A DNA stretch of 54,164 nt, from the NCBI RefSeq assembly GCF_001591465.1, contig NZ_BCUY01000021.1:1-54164 (forward strand), read 5' to 3'. Source of the stretch: Cytobacillus firmus NBRC 15306 (GTDB lineage: Bacteria; Bacillota; Bacilli; Bacillales; Cytobacillaceae). Under the pieces are notes generated by a model, which worked only from the letters and a program-made list of their open reading frames with translations, was not told the origin of the DNA and made no database searches. This document shows positions 33,741 through 44,163 of the stretch, piece after piece (the stretch's first letter is position 1; every line of letters starts with the position of its first letter). A program made the position numbers and the translations under genes.

Positions 33741-33765
33741 AGTGTACTATGATTCCTAGTACAGT
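33741..33765. promoter_or_regulatory. YtrA-type operator
   Basis: AGTGTA (33741-33746), 13 bp, TACAGT (33760-33765); the arms extend to AGTGTACTA/TAGTACAGT with one mismatch. It lies 22-47 bp upstream of the GntR start. The B. subtilis YtrA operator, as I recall it, is AGTGTA-N13-TACACT. Confidence 0.75.
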
Positions 33766-33824
33766 TAACACAGTTAAATTATATTACAAGTAATTGGAAA
33801 AGAGAAGGGGAAAATTAAAATTTT

Positions 33825-33868
33825 TATAAAAAGAAAAACTGGTTTAGCCAAAGGGCCAAACCAGTTAA
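33825..33868 (-). terminator. Terminator of the LctP-family permease gene
   Basis: Minus strand AACTGGTTTGGCC / GGCTAAACCAGTT followed by TTTCTTTTT. Confidence 0.85.
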
Positions 33869-33876
33869 AAGAATCC

Positions 33877-35667
33877 TTATTTAGCAGATTTCACATTCAC
33901 CGGAGGCGGAGGCAAAATCATGTTGGAACGCCTGTTATTTGTTGCAATTATATAAACAGCTGCGACTGCGATGGCAACTGCAATGAAGGAACCGATATTG
34001 AAAATCCCTTTTTGCGAATACCAGACAATCGAGTAACCTACAGATCCTGCCAGCAGGGCATAGTAGAAGAATGGGAATAACGTTTTGCGGATGACAGCGC
34101 CTTCTTTTCCAACAAGACCCACAACAGCTGATGCAGCAACGACGTTATGCACACAAATCATGTTCCCAGCTGCTCCTCCGACTGCCTGAAGGGCTACAAT
34201 CCAGGTTGCATCCACCCCGATCTGTGAGCCGACGTCATATTGGAATAATGCAAACATCATATTACTGACGGTATTACTTCCTGCAATAAAGGCTCCTAGA
34301 CCCCCGATGAAGGTGGCAAAGAACGGCCAGAATTCTCCAGCAAGAGCTGCAGCACCGTTTGCCAGCTCGATCGGCATCTGATTATAGCCCGCTTCTCCCC
34401 CGCCGGTGTTGATAAATACCTGTACCATCGGAACTGTGAAAATTAAAGCTGTTGAAGCAGCTACAGTTGTCTTTCCCGAATCTGCCCAGGCTTTTTTGTA
34501 TGAACTGGAATTCATTCCATGGATAAAATAAGTGATAACAGATACAAGAATAAAAATCGTTCCCGGCAAATACAGCGGCTGGAAGCTTGAAGTGATGCCG
34601 GAATCAAAAATGTTTTCAAATTTGACCGTCCACGCCTGAAGCAACTCTAAAAATGGAAGCGATTTCAACCTTGACAAAACTAAGAATAGGCCAACTAAAA
34701 CATAGGGAGTCCAGGCACGCAACATGCTCATGCTTCCGCTCTTATGGGCAACAGCTTTGATTTCCAGCTTGCCAGTCCATTCAGGATCCCACTTGGATTT
34801 CTCTTCAAAATCCCAAACCTGATCCTTTGGCGGCATAAGAAAGCCTTTTTTAGCTGCAAAAACAACAATTGCTAAACCAGCTAATCCCCCGATCATTGAT
34901 GGGAATTCAGGTCCAAGGACATTCGCTACAATTACATAAGGGATCGTCATGGCAAAAGCAGCAAATAGTGCAAACTTCCAGATTTTTATCCCTTCCGTAA
35001 ATGACTTATTCTTGCCGAAAAATCTTGTCATTAAAGCTACTACAAATAAAGGAATCAATGTGCCCGCAATCATGTGGAGAATAGCTACTTGTCCTGCGAT
35101 TTGAGTTACCAATCCAAGCAGGTTATCGGTAAGGCTCGCATTGCCCGATAAACCGGTCTGAACGCCGACAAGCATCGGTGTCCCTACAGCACCGAATGAC
35201 ACCGGTGTACTTTGAATGACCATCCCGGCAATAACTGCGGCCATAGCCGGAAAGCCAAGGCCCACTAATAGCGGGACTGCTACAGCGGCTGGAGTACCAA
35301 ACCCGGACGCTCCTTCAATGAAAGAACCAAACAGCCAGGCTATGATAATTACTTGTATTCGGCGGTCAGGCGATATATCTGTGAATCCCTGACGAATGGT
35401 TTTTAAACCGCCGCTTTCCTGAAGGGTATTTAGAAGCAGAATAGCGCCGAAAATAATATAAAGAAGTGTTCCGGCAACAACCAGGCCATTGATGGATGCA
35501 GCGGCAACTTTTGCCCCTGAAACTTTCCATACAAATAGAGCAAGAACTACTGCTACAAGGTATGAGATTGGCATCGCCTTACTTGCCGGCCATCTCAATC
35601 CGACAAGAAATACTGCAACTGCAATAATTGGCATTAAAGATAGTAAAGCTAACATTCCAGTACTCAA
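33877..35667 (-). CDS. LctP/GlcA-family lactate or glycolate permease
   Basis: 596 residues from a TTG at 35667 nine bases after AAAGGGGG; the ORF upstream to 35712 has no site. About 12-14 membrane helices; the family motif [20 protein letters not shown] is clear, as is [17 protein letters not shown]. LctP proteins import L-lactate or glycolate with protons. Because glcDFE, malate synthase and two acid-type regulators lie close by, glycolate (GlcA role) is a reasonable inference, but lactate is not excluded. The IclR gene lies directly upstream and is the likely local regulator. Confidence 0.9.
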   Translation of the reverse strand: MSTGMLALLSLMPIIAVAVFLVGLRWPASKAMPISYLVAVVLALFVWKVSGAKVAAASINGLVVAGTLLYIIFGAILLLNTLQESGGLKTIRQGFTDISPDRRIQVIIIAWLFGSFIEGASGFGTPAAVAVPLLVGLGFPAMAAVIAGMVIQSTPVSFGAVGTPMLVGVQTGLSGNASLTDNLLGLVTQIAGQVAILHMIAGTLIPLFVVALMTRFFGKNKSFTEGIKIWKFALFAAFAMTIPYVIVANVLGPEFPSMIGGLAGLAIVVFAAKKGFLMPPKDQVWDFEEKSKWDPEWTGKLEIKAVAHKSGSMSMLRAWTPYVLVGLFLVLSRLKSLPFLELLQAWTVKFENIFDSGITSSFQPLYLPGTIFILVSVITYFIHGMNSSSYKKAWADSGKTTVAASTALIFTVPMVQVFINTGGGEAGYNQMPIELANGAAALAGEFWPFFATFIGGLGAFIAGSNTVSNMMFALFQYDVGSQIGVDATWIVALQAVGGAAGNMICVHNVVAASAVVGLVGKEGAVIRKTLFPFFYYALLAGSVGYSIVWYSQKGIFNIGSFIAVAIAVAAVYIIATNNRRSNMILPPPPVNVKSAK

Positions 35668-35754
35668 ATTACGTTTCCCCCTTTGTTTTGTAATAGCGAA
35701 CAATGATTGCACTTTGTTGCGGATAGCAAAACATGTTATATAACTATAATGCTT

Positions 35755-35768
35755 TTGTTATACAACAA
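35755..35768. promoter_or_regulatory. Candidate operator in the permease leader
   Basis: TTGTTATACAACAA has inverted arms TTGTT/AACAA around 4 bp. It lies 12-25 bp past the expected start of transcription from the promoter at 35787-35814, and might be bound by the adjacent IclR protein. Confidence 0.4.
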
Positions 35769-35786
35769 GGCACTAGGCTTATTTAC

Positions 35787-35814
35787 ATTATACAAACATT
35801 TTTCATAATTTCAA
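35787..35814 (-). promoter_or_regulatory. Promoter of the LctP-family permease gene
   Basis: Minus strand TTGAAA (35809-35814), 16 bp, TATAAT (35787-35792). It leaves a leader of about 110 bases. Confidence 0.65.
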
Positions 35815-35870
35815 TAATATTTGGAAAACTTAATCTATATATTTACACAAAAATATTTGTATGTATATAC

Positions 35871-35920
35871 AAAAAAATTAGCTCAATATATCTTTTTATC
35901 GAGATATATCGAGCTAATTA
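35871..35920 (-). terminator. Terminator of the IclR gene
   Basis: Minus strand AATTAGCTCGATATATCT pairs with AGATATATTGAGCTAATT, followed by TTTTTG; a long, strong stem. Confidence 0.85.
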
Positions 35921-36697
35921 CTAATTGATTCGGCTAACATGACCAAGACGTGCGGAAATTCCTTGTCCTGTCTTTACCATTATGGATTTTAATGCATCAA
36001 GCCGATCATCTGTCATCCTCATGGTCGGTCCTGAAATACTGACTGCAGCAATAACCTTGCCAAGGTGGTCAAAAATAGGAACGGCAACACAAGTAATTCC
36101 GTATTCATTTTCTTCCAGATCAAGAGCATATCCTTTTTGCCTTACCTGCCCCAATTCTTTCATGAATTCTTCTTTATCTGTTATGGTTTTATCTGTATGG
36201 ACCGGCATCCCTTTTCTTTCAAGAATATCGGACACAATGTTTGAAGGCAGGTGTGCCAGAATGGCCTTGCCGACAGATGTGCAATGCATGGGAGCGCGTT
36301 TCCCGACTTTCGAATGCATTCTTAATGTTTCATTGCCCTCAAGCTTCTCGATGTACACAACCTCTCCCTGATCATAAACGACTAAATGAATGACTTCATT
36401 TGTTTCATTTTCAAGCTCCTGCAGAAAAGGCCTTGCTTCTGCACGCAAGTCGATTGATTCAAGCAGCTTTGAACTGATCTCGAGGAATTTATACCCTAAT
36501 TTGTACTTGCCGGTTTCGGTGTCCTGCTCTATATATCCGTACTGAACCAGAGTAGATAGAATACGGTAAACAGAGCTTTTGTTGATGTCTATCTGATTGG
36601 CAATTTCCGTTACGCCAAGGCCGGTTTTTTTCAGGCTGATCAATGTAATTATATCCAGCGCCCTGCTGACGGACTTGACCATATTTTCTCTTTCCAC
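35921..36697 (-). CDS. IclR family transcriptional regulator
   Basis: 258 residues from a GTG at 36697 after GAGGTG; the ORF upstream to 36850 has no site and overlaps the next gene. The winged helix is VTEIANQIDINKSSVYRILS (residues 28-47), and the C-terminal effector domain has MHCTSVGKAILAHLP and GITCVAVPIFDHLGKVIAAV, all standard. IclR proteins sense small acids such as glyoxylate. It lies between the FAH-family gene and the permease gene on the same strand, so it probably governs one or both. Confidence 0.92.
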   Translation of the reverse strand: MERENMVKSVSRALDIITLISLKKTGLGVTEIANQIDINKSSVYRILSTLVQYGYIEQDTETGKYKLGYKFLEISSKLLESIDLRAEARPFLQELENETNEVIHLVVYDQGEVVYIEKLEGNETLRMHSKVGKRAPMHCTSVGKAILAHLPSNIVSDILERKGMPVHTDKTITDKEEFMKELGQVRQKGYALDLEENEYGITCVAVPIFDHLGKVIAAVSISGPTMRMTDDRLDALKSIMVKTGQGISARLGHVSRIN

Positions 36698-36740
36698 AAT
36701 ACTCACCTCAGGTGCAAAAACATAATTCAATCTACTGGAA

Positions 36741-37520
36741 TTATACCGTTTTTGCGCTTTCACGTGCCACTGCAAATGTATTTCGCAGTGTTCCAATCTC
36801 TTTGATTTCACACTCGATAATATCCCCTGATTTGACCATCTCAGCTCCAACCGGACTTCCTGTAAGGATTACGTCACCCGGCTTCAGGGTCATGACATTA
36901 GACAGGTATGAAATCATTTTTCGGATTGGGATAATCATGAGATCTGTGCTGCTGTTTTGCTTTTCTGAGCCGTTTAATTTTGCTTCAACTTTTACCTGAA
37001 ACGGATCCAGTTCAGTCTCGATTACAGGCCCCAGCGGAGTAAAACTGTCAAAGGATTTGCCAATTGTCCAATGTCCATCATTATGGAAAAATTGCGGAGC
37101 AGTAACATCATTCCCTACTGTGTAGCCGAAAACATAATCGAGCACATCTGACTCTGCTACATTTTTTGCTTCTCTGCCAATGACGACAGCCAATTCTGAT
37201 TCGAATTTCACCTCTTCAATGCCTTCAGGAATGATAATATCCTCATCTGGTCCAATAACAGAAGATACAGGCTTGAAGAAGAATACAGGAATTTCAGGGA
37301 GTGTCTCAGGCAAATTCGCTTTTTCGGACACATAGTTGGCTCCAATTCCAATGATCTGATTTGGAACCAGCGGTGCAAGCTGTTTTGCTTCATTCTGGGA
37401 AAAGCTCTGGCCGGTATACTCCCAATCTCCGAAAATATCACCTTTAATTTCTTTATAAATACCACCTTCTAATACTCCTGCATGTACTGCTCCATTAACT
37501 TCAAATCTTGTAAATTTCAT
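36741..37520 (-). CDS. Fumarylacetoacetate hydrolase (FAH) family protein
   Basis: 259 residues. The metal-binding residues of the family are present: E-x-E in VKFESELAVVIGR and Asp in YTVGNDVTAPQF. GKSFDSFTPLGPVI and MTLKPGDVILTGSPVGA follow, as in FAH, acylpyruvase and oxaloacetate decarboxylase-type enzymes. The reaction is therefore cleavage or decarboxylation of a 2-oxo or 1,3-diketo acid with Mg2+. The neighbours suggest it handles a metabolite of glyoxylate or oxaloacetate, but this is only inference. GAGGGGAGAGG precedes the ATG. Confidence 0.88.
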   Translation of the reverse strand: MKFTRFEVNGAVHAGVLEGGIYKEIKGDIFGDWEYTGQSFSQNEAKQLAPLVPNQIIGIGANYVSEKANLPETLPEIPVFFFKPVSSVIGPDEDIIIPEGIEEVKFESELAVVIGREAKNVAESDVLDYVFGYTVGNDVTAPQFFHNDGHWTIGKSFDSFTPLGPVIETELDPFQVKVEAKLNGSEKQNSSTDLMIIPIRKMISYLSNVMTLKPGDVILTGSPVGAEMVKSGDIIECEIKEIGTLRNTFAVARESAKTV

Positions 37521-37564
37521 TTTTATTCCTCTCCCCTCACGTATGATTAGTCTGAAGCTCTTTA

Positions 37565-37594
37565 GAAAAACAGGGCACCTGCATGCCCTGTTCT
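37565..37594 (-). terminator. Terminator after malate synthase G
   Basis: Minus strand AACAGGGCATGCAGGTGCCCTGTT followed by TTTCT. Confidence 0.8.
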
Positions 37595-37601
37595 AAAATT
37601 A

Positions 37602-39779
37602 TTACTGTTTAACAGCATATTTGGACTTCGCTTCAAGACGGCGGCGGTGCAAAATTGGTTCTGTATAGCCGTTTGGCTGATCATAGCCTTCGAAAACAAG
37701 GTCACATGCTGCCTGGAATGCAACCGATTGATCGAAATCAGCTGCCATTGGGCGGTATGCCGTATCCCCACTGTTTTGTTCATCTACAACCTTAGCCATT
37801 TTCTTAAGTGTCTCAAGCACTTGCTCCTTCGTGCAGATGCCATGGTGAAGCCAATTTGCAACATGCTGGCTGGAAATCCTTAATGTCGCACGGTCCTCCA
37901 TTAAACCAATATTATTGATATCAGGAACTTTGGAACAGCCGATGCCCTGTTCAACCCAGCGGACCACATATCCGAGAATTCCCTGTGCGTTGTTTTCCAG
38001 TTCTTCTTGAATCTCCTCTTGAGTCCATTGCGGATTTTCTGCAACTGGTATCTGCAGAATTTCATCACGAAGGTCTGAAACTTCCTCCAGCAGCTTGTTT
38101 TGCACCTTTTGAACTTCTACCTGATGGTAATGCAATGCATGAAGGGCAGCAGCAGTTGGGGACGGTACCCAGGCAGTATTGGCTCCAGCGTTAAGATGGC
38201 CGATCTTCTGCTCCATCATATCTGCCATCATATCAGGCATAGCCCACATGCCTTTTCCAATTTGGGCACGGCCCTGAAAGCCTGTTTCAAGGCCTGTATT
38301 GACATTTGATTTTTCATAGCCTTTTAGCCAGGCTGTTGCCTTCATATCATTCTTGCGGATCATCGGGCCAGCTTCCATGGAAGTGTGCATCTCATCCCCG
38401 GTACGGTCAAGGAATCCAGTGTTTATGAAAACAATGCGCTCCTTTACTTCACGGATGCAGGCTGCAAGATTCAAGGATGTACGGCGCTCCTCATCCATTA
38501 CACCAATTTTCAGTGTGTTCCGCTCCAGCCCAAGCAGATCTTCCGTCCGGTCAAACAGCTCGTTTGCAAAAGCAACCTCCTTGGAACCGTGCATTTTTGG
38601 CTTAACGATATAAATGGATCCTTCTGATGAGTTTTGGTATGGGCCGTTTCCAAGCAATGTATGCTTGCCAATCAGGGAGGTAATTACCGTATCGAGGATC
38701 CCTTCCTGCACTTCATTTCCGTCTGCATCCAAAATAGCGTTAATGGACATTAAATGTCCGACATTCCTTACAAACATCAACGAGCGTCCAGGTAATGAAA
38801 ACTCCTTCCCTTCAGCAGACACATATGAACGGTCGGGATTTAATGTACGTGTCATTGATTTAGAGCCCTTTGTGAAGGCTGCGGAAAGATCACCCTTCAT
38901 TAAACCGAGCCAGTTGCGGTATACAAGGACCTTGTCTTCAGCATCAACTGCTGTTACTGAATCCTCACAGTCCATAATTGTGGTAACTGCAGCTTCAAGT
39001 AAAACATCCTTCACTCCGGCATCATCCATTTTTCCAATTGGGTGGCTTCTGTCAATTTGAATTTCAAAATAAAGGCCATTATTCTTTAAGAGTACCGCAG
39101 AAGGCTGATCCAGCTCTCCCTGGTATCCGGCAAACTTTGCTTCTTCTTTTAGATTTGCTGTTTCGCCATTGCTCAGAACAACTGCCAGCTTCCCCTCATC
39201 AACTTTGTACTGTACAGCGTCTTTATGAGAACCGCTTGAAAGAGGAACGGTTTGGTCAAGGAAATCCCTGGCAAACGCAATAACCTTTTCTCCCCTTACA
39301 GGATTATATCCGCCGTCCCTATTTGCACCGTTTTCTTCACTGATTGCATCTGTGCCGTAAAGTGCATCATACAAGCTTCCCCACCGGGCATTTGCAGCAT
39401 TGATCGCATATCTCCCGTTATTAACTGGAACGACCAATTGCGGCCCGGCCTTCACAGCTACTTCTTCATCCACGTTTTCTGTAGTAATTTTAAAATCCTC
39501 GGCTTTTGGCTCTAGATAGCCGATCTCTTCTAAAAATGACTTATAGCTATTAAAATCAAAATTCTGGTTTTCCCTGTGCCAAGTGTTCAGCTTATGCTGA
39601 ATTTCGTCACGCTTCGCAAGCAATGCTTTATTTTTAGGCGTCAGATCATTTATAAGCGCTTCCAAACCTGACCAGAATTGCTCCTGATCAACGAAGCTTC
39701 CCGGCAGAGCCTCAGAATTGATAAATTCATAGAGCTCCTTTGCAACCTGCAGGCTTCCTGTTTTCACATAATTCTCCAT
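37602..39779 (-). CDS. glcB: Malate synthase G
   Basis: 725 residues, the length of the G isoform. Core residues are visible: [57 protein letters not shown] and the C-terminal [19 protein letters not shown] with the catalytic Asp. Condenses glyoxylate and acetyl-CoA to malate in the cytoplasm. AAGGAGG lies upstream of the ATG. It follows the glcEFD genes after a hairpin region and is thus the second enzyme of the glycolate route. An AAACG-G-CGTTT inverted repeat (39833-39843) lies in its leader. Confidence 0.96.
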   Translation of the reverse strand: MENYVKTGSLQVAKELYEFINSEALPGSFVDQEQFWSGLEALINDLTPKNKALLAKRDEIQHKLNTWHRENQNFDFNSYKSFLEEIGYLEPKAEDFKITTENVDEEVAVKAGPQLVVPVNNGRYAINAANARWGSLYDALYGTDAISEENGANRDGGYNPVRGEKVIAFARDFLDQTVPLSSGSHKDAVQYKVDEGKLAVVLSNGETANLKEEAKFAGYQGELDQPSAVLLKNNGLYFEIQIDRSHPIGKMDDAGVKDVLLEAAVTTIMDCEDSVTAVDAEDKVLVYRNWLGLMKGDLSAAFTKGSKSMTRTLNPDRSYVSAEGKEFSLPGRSLMFVRNVGHLMSINAILDADGNEVQEGILDTVITSLIGKHTLLGNGPYQNSSEGSIYIVKPKMHGSKEVAFANELFDRTEDLLGLERNTLKIGVMDEERRTSLNLAACIREVKERIVFINTGFLDRTGDEMHTSMEAGPMIRKNDMKATAWLKGYEKSNVNTGLETGFQGRAQIGKGMWAMPDMMADMMEQKIGHLNAGANTAWVPSPTAAALHALHYHQVEVQKVQNKLLEEVSDLRDEILQIPVAENPQWTQEEIQEELENNAQGILGYVVRWVEQGIGCSKVPDINNIGLMEDRATLRISSQHVANWLHHGICTKEQVLETLKKMAKVVDEQNSGDTAYRPMAADFDQSVAFQAACDLVFEGYDQPNGYTEPILHRRRLEAKSKYAVKQ

Positions 39780-39930
39780 TATTCATTTCCTCCTTGGATT
39801 GCTGCTTTTTATTCCCGTTGTTTCTTATTACAAAACGGCGTTTCTGACTTTCTCTTAAAAAAATAATAGCATGTATTCAAAAGGATTTTCAATAATTTTC
39901 ACACAATTTTTTTCTTCTTTAATTTCAATG

Positions 39931-39956
39931 CCAGCCTTTCACCTGGAAAGGCTGGG
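39931..39956 (-). terminator. Hairpin after glcD
   Basis: Minus strand CCAGCCTTTCC-AGGTG-AAAGGCTGG without a direct T run; probably a weak terminator or RNA-stability hairpin before glcB. Confidence 0.5.
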
Positions 39957-39962
39957 AACTTC

Positions 39963-41423
39963 TTATGAAATTGCCTGGGCCTTCATCTCTTTTTTAACTT
40001 CGGCACACCTGCCCGGCGATGGGAACAGCTTTCCTGCATTCAGCAAATTATGAGGATTAAAGACTTCCCGGATGTCTGTCTGGGCAGCGATTTCCTCTTC
40101 TGTGAACACAAATCGCATTTCTTCCCGTTTCTCAATACCTACGCCATGTTCACCAGTAATAGTCCCTCCAACATCCGCACATACTTTCAGGCATTGGCTT
40201 CCAGCTTCAAGCGCTTTCTCTGATTCTCCCGGTTTCCGTGCATCAAAAAGAACAAGGGGATGAAGATTACCGTCTCCTGCATGGAAAATATTCGCAATCC
40301 TCAAGCCCGATTCACTGCTAATCTGATTGATTCTGCTTAAAACCTCCGGCAGCCGGCTTCGGGGGATAACCCCATCCTGAACCAGATAATCAGGAGAAAT
40401 GGCTCCCATAGCACCAAAGCCTGTCTTCCGGTTCGCCCACCATCTGGCTCTTTCCTCTTCACTTCCGGCCGCCCGCACTTCACGGACATTCCTCTTTCGG
40501 CATACCTCGAGGATCTGGTCAATCTGTTCCTGAATTCCCGCAGCAATTCCATCCACTTCAATCAGGAGAACTGCTTCGATATCTTTTGGGTGGCCTACCG
40601 GAAAAGCAGCAGCTTCCACCCCTTCAATTGCAGTTTTATCCATCATTTCAAGTGCTGCCGGCACAATACCAGCAGATATTATGTCCGATACAGCCTGGCT
40701 TCCATCTTCAACCCGATCAAAGTAGGCAAGAACAGTCTGTTTTCCTTCAGGGTTTTTCAGAACCCTGACTGTTATTTTTGTCACAATGCCAAGGGTCCCT
40801 TCAGAGCCTGTAATAAGACCAAGCAAATCATATCCGGGAGCATCCGGAATACCGTCTTTGCCAATTTCCACTATGTCGCCATTAGGCATGACCACTTCAA
40901 GTCCAAGAATATGGTTTGTCGTAACTCCGTATTTCAGACAATGAGCACCGCCTGCATTTTCTGCGACATTGCCCCCAATTGTACAGCAATATTGGCTGGA
41001 TGGATCTGGTGCGTAATAATAACCTTTGTCAGATATGGAATTGGTGAGTTTCAGATTGACAAATCCAGGCTCTACAACGGCACGGCGATTTTCCAGATCT
41101 ACGCTAATAAGCTTTTTCATCCTGACCATACTGATGATTATTTCTCCATTAAGCGGTATGGCTCCGCCGCTCAGCCCTGTTCCTGCTCCCCTTGCCAGGA
41201 AGGGAAGATTGTTTTCAGAGCAGTATTTAATAATCTCCGCCACTTCTTGGGTGTTTTTTGGAAAAACGACGGCCTTCGGCAAATGCTTATGGATTGTAAA
41301 GCCATCACAGTCATAGGCAACAAGATCTTCTTTCAGGTAAAGGATGGAACGGGCACCGCCAACAATATCAGCCAAATTTAAGATGTGTTTGTCCTTTGAT
41401 TTAACCCGGTCTTTTGCTTTCAC
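39963..41423 (-). CDS. glcD: Glycolate oxidase subunit GlcD (FAD-linked oxidase)
   Basis: 486 residues. FAD-binding type 4 domain: PFLARGAGTGLSGGAIPLNG (residues 74-93), PDPSSQYCCTIGGNVAENAG and ITGSEGTLGIVTKI; the C-terminal cap has IFHAGDGNLHP and GGTITGEHGVGIEKREEM. It oxidises glycolate (or D-lactate) to glyoxylate with the iron-sulfur subunit GlcF as electron outlet at the membrane. Its ATG overlaps the glcF stop by 4 bp (ATGA). Confidence 0.93.
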   Translation of the reverse strand: MKAKDRVKSKDKHILNLADIVGGARSILYLKEDLVAYDCDGFTIHKHLPKAVVFPKNTQEVAEIIKYCSENNLPFLARGAGTGLSGGAIPLNGEIIISMVRMKKLISVDLENRRAVVEPGFVNLKLTNSISDKGYYYAPDPSSQYCCTIGGNVAENAGGAHCLKYGVTTNHILGLEVVMPNGDIVEIGKDGIPDAPGYDLLGLITGSEGTLGIVTKITVRVLKNPEGKQTVLAYFDRVEDGSQAVSDIISAGIVPAALEMMDKTAIEGVEAAAFPVGHPKDIEAVLLIEVDGIAAGIQEQIDQILEVCRKRNVREVRAAGSEEERARWWANRKTGFGAMGAISPDYLVQDGVIPRSRLPEVLSRINQISSESGLRIANIFHAGDGNLHPLVLFDARKPGESEKALEAGSQCLKVCADVGGTITGEHGVGIEKREEMRFVFTEEEIAAQTDIREVFNPHNLLNAGKLFPSPGRCAEVKKEMKAQAIS

Positions 41424-42778
41424 TCTTCTCCCTCCCGAATAAGGTCTTCCTTTTGATAAGCCCAGTCCAGTAGCTGGACTGTATGGACGATTTTCTGGTT
41501 TCTGCCGTATTTTTGTACTCCCATTGCCATCTGCAGCATACAGCCGGGATTACCCATCGAGATCATTTCCACATCATCGGGAACATTCTCCATTTTGCTT
41601 TCAAGGACCGCATTGGCCATTTCCGGATTTGTAATATTATAGATTCCTGCACTTCCGCAGCAGCGGTCTGAATTAGGCATATGAACCATGTCAACACCGG
41701 GAATATCAAGGAGAATATCGCGCGGCTGCTGGCGGATCCCCTGTCCATGCGCTAAATGGCAGGCATCATGGTACGTAATTCTAGTGTTCATCTCAACCTT
41801 TGGCTTTTCATAGCCTGTTTCATGAAGAAATTTTGAAATATCCTCTACCTTTTCAGAAAACTCTTCCGCTTTTGCATGCATTTCCGGGTCTTCCTTAAAT
41901 AATTCTGCGTATTCCTTCATCATGCACCCGCAGCCGGCAGCATTAACAATCACTTTATCAAAGTCTTTGAATGCTTCCATATTCTGCTTTGCCAGCTTCC
42001 TGCCCATATCACGGTCTCCCGCGTGAACATGCAGGGCTCCGCAGCAAGTCTGGTTTTGCGGAATGATAACATCATTTCCATTCCTGGTCAGTACATTGAT
42101 GGTGGATTCATTAATATCACTGAACATGACATCCATTACACAGCCGGTCAGCATGGCAACTTCCTGCTTTGTCTCCCCTGTTGCTTTTATTACTTTTACG
42201 TCTTTATATTTCTTTTTAACAGGCTCTTTCACTTCAGGCATGATTGATTCCATATCTACGAGGTGCTGCGGCATGACATTGATTAATTTCGTTTTCCGGA
42301 TGGCTTTTTGCATTCCGCTTTTTTGATAGAATCTCAGAAGGCTTCCGAGCGTATTTAAGCGATTCTGGTGCGGGAAAAGATCATGAAGAAAAAACTTGCT
42401 GATGGCTCCTTTTACACCTGTCAATGGCATCGCCTGACGAATCTGGCCCCGTGCTTCTTCAATCAAACCGCCAACATCGACATCAGCCGGGCATGCAGTT
42501 GTGCAGGCGCGGCAATCCAGACATTGAAACACCGGGTCCATGAATTGCTCATTTACTTGGAGCTTCCCTTCAGCCACAGATTTGATTAAGTGAACACGCC
42601 CCCTTGGGGAATGCTGTTCCTGGCCAGTCTGTTCATATGTCGGGCAAGATTCCAGACACATGCCGCAATGGACACAGTCAGCCCATTTCTTTTCATCGGG
42701 CGGATCGCTCCATAAATAATTTCCCAATCCTGATGTACATGGCGGTTCTTGCTTTAAATCGAGTTCCCGCACACTCAT
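41420..42778 (-). CDS. glcF: Glycolate oxidase iron-sulfur subunit GlcF
   Basis: 452 residues. Two 4Fe-4S motifs: CVHCGMCLESCP and CLDCRACTTACP. Two CCG domains follow, with CCGALHVHAGD and CCGSAGIYN plus AAGCGCMMKEY. These domains hold further cofactor and pass electrons to the quinone pool. It lies between glcE and glcD in a tightly packed operon: start one base after the glcE stop, end overlapping glcD. Confidence 0.93.
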   Translation of the reverse strand: MSVRELDLKQEPPCTSGLGNYLWSDPPDEKKWADCVHCGMCLESCPTYEQTGQEQHSPRGRVHLIKSVAEGKLQVNEQFMDPVFQCLDCRACTTACPADVDVGGLIEEARGQIRQAMPLTGVKGAISKFFLHDLFPHQNRLNTLGSLLRFYQKSGMQKAIRKTKLINVMPQHLVDMESIMPEVKEPVKKKYKDVKVIKATGETKQEVAMLTGCVMDVMFSDINESTINVLTRNGNDVIIPQNQTCCGALHVHAGDRDMGRKLAKQNMEAFKDFDKVIVNAAGCGCMMKEYAELFKEDPEMHAKAEEFSEKVEDISKFLHETGYEKPKVEMNTRITYHDACHLAHGQGIRQQPRDILLDIPGVDMVHMPNSDRCCGSAGIYNITNPEMANAVLESKMENVPDDVEMISMGNPGCMLQMAMGVQKYGRNQKIVHTVQLLDWAYQKEDLIREGEE

Positions 42779-44101
42779 TTAAATCCCTCCTATAAATCTG
42801 TTTGGATTTAATGTTTTATTTGGATCCACCTTTGTTTTAATGCCTTGTAGCAAAAAGAAATAAGAAGGTTTATTCCCCCATACCTCCACTTTTTTCCGCA
42901 GCTCGAAAGGCAGATGTTTGACAATTGCATAGCCGCCGGCTTTTTCAGCAATTTGCCGTACCTGTGCAGCGGCATTGGCGACATCAGACTCTGCACCTCT
43001 TATGGTTACTTGACTCAATCCGTGGCCAAGACCTCCATGTGATTCAATTTCTACATTGAATTGATCCTGGAGCAGTTCCGTTTCATTTAACACGCTCAAA
43101 GCTTCAAGATTTACAGTTCCGATTTTAAGGGAGGCTTCTGTTTGAATTGGCAATTCCCCATCTAACCCATTTGGGATGTGCCTGTAAAACCGGTGCCAAA
43201 ACAAATCCGCTTTTTCCTTTGGACTTATAAGCAATTCCGCATCATCAGGCAGCATATTACTCACGAATTCTTCCTGATATCGGACAGAGCTTTCCACATC
43301 TTCAAAACTCATCGCTAAAGTGTAAGCATTTATTCCGGCAAGCTTATCAGAAAGTGCCGGATTCAGCAGTTCAAGTGATACAGGTTCAATCATAGAATCC
43401 AAAACCTTCACTGCAAAAGCTTTAATTCCCGCCAGATTTCCTTTTGGAAAGGAAATAAGAACCAGGCTCTCGCATTTAGGTATAGGTCGAAGCTTTAAGG
43501 TAATTTCAGAAATGACACCCAGTGTGCCCATCGCCCCAATAAATAGTTTATTCATATCATAGCCGGCCACATTTTTTACGACTCTTCCACCGGATCTTAT
43601 TATTTTTCCATCCGGGTATACAGTCCTTAAACCAATAACTGCATCACGGGCTGAACCATACCCCAACCTTTTGGGTCCGCTTTCATTTGCTGCAATGATC
43701 CCGCCTATTGTGGCATTTTCTGGCCAATAGGGATCGAGAGATATTTTTTGATTATGCTGTGCCAGGTAATCCTGAAGGTCTTTAAAGCGAGTTCCGGCTT
43801 TTACTGTTAAAGTCATATCACCAGGCGTGTGTTCGACAATCCCTGTATATTTTTCAAGCGACAGAAGAATATCCGTTTTTTCAATTAAACCACCGAACCC
43901 CCGTTTTGTGCCGCCGCCCATAATATTGATAGTTAAACCATTCGAATCTGCATGCTTTAGCAAAGCTGCAATTTCTTCTTCAGTTTCCGGAGAAACAACC
44001 ACATCTCCTGAATTGCCAAATAGGCTTGAAGCTTCGTTATGAACTATCTGGTTTTCTCTAAAAAAAGTTTTTAAAGTACTTATCGACTCTGCTGCAATCA
44101 A
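42779..44101 (-). CDS. glcE: Glycolate oxidase FAD-binding subunit GlcE-like
   Basis: 440 residues from a TTG at 44101 (MIAAESISTLKTFFREN) following GGTGG; the ORF reaches back to 44137 without a site. PCMH FAD domain: INIMGGGTKRGFGGL, DPYWPENATIGGIIAANESG and GRVVKNVAGYDMNKLFIGAM are typical of GlcE. It ends KTLNPNRFIGGI. First gene of glcE-glcF-glcD; the three subunits make the membrane-associated glycolate dehydrogenase. Confidence 0.9.
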   Translation of the reverse strand: MIAAESISTLKTFFRENQIVHNEASSLFGNSGDVVVSPETEEEIAALLKHADSNGLTINIMGGGTKRGFGGLIEKTDILLSLEKYTGIVEHTPGDMTLTVKAGTRFKDLQDYLAQHNQKISLDPYWPENATIGGIIAANESGPKRLGYGSARDAVIGLRTVYPDGKIIRSGGRVVKNVAGYDMNKLFIGAMGTLGVISEITLKLRPIPKCESLVLISFPKGNLAGIKAFAVKVLDSMIEPVSLELLNPALSDKLAGINAYTLAMSFEDVESSVRYQEEFVSNMLPDDAELLISPKEKADLFWHRFYRHIPNGLDGELPIQTEASLKIGTVNLEALSVLNETELLQDQFNVEIESHGGLGHGLSQVTIRGAESDVANAAAQVRQIAEKAGGYAIVKHLPFELRKKVEVWGNKPSYFFLLQGIKTKVDPNKTLNPNRFIGGI

Positions 44102-44163
44102 CCTATCCACCGCCTTTTGTTTCGTAATAACAAACAAGGTTTCTAATTATATTCAATAAAACA

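Noticed and set aside
39833..39843. AAACG-G-CGTTT inverted repeat before malate synthase as a CcpA cre site
   Set aside because: It is short and does not fit the full cre consensus; noted only in the gene entry.
40590..41381. Plus-strand ORF of 263 codons
   Set aside because: It is the reverse-strand shadow of glcD, which has intact FAD motifs and a correct ribosome site; the shadow product has no recognisable domain.
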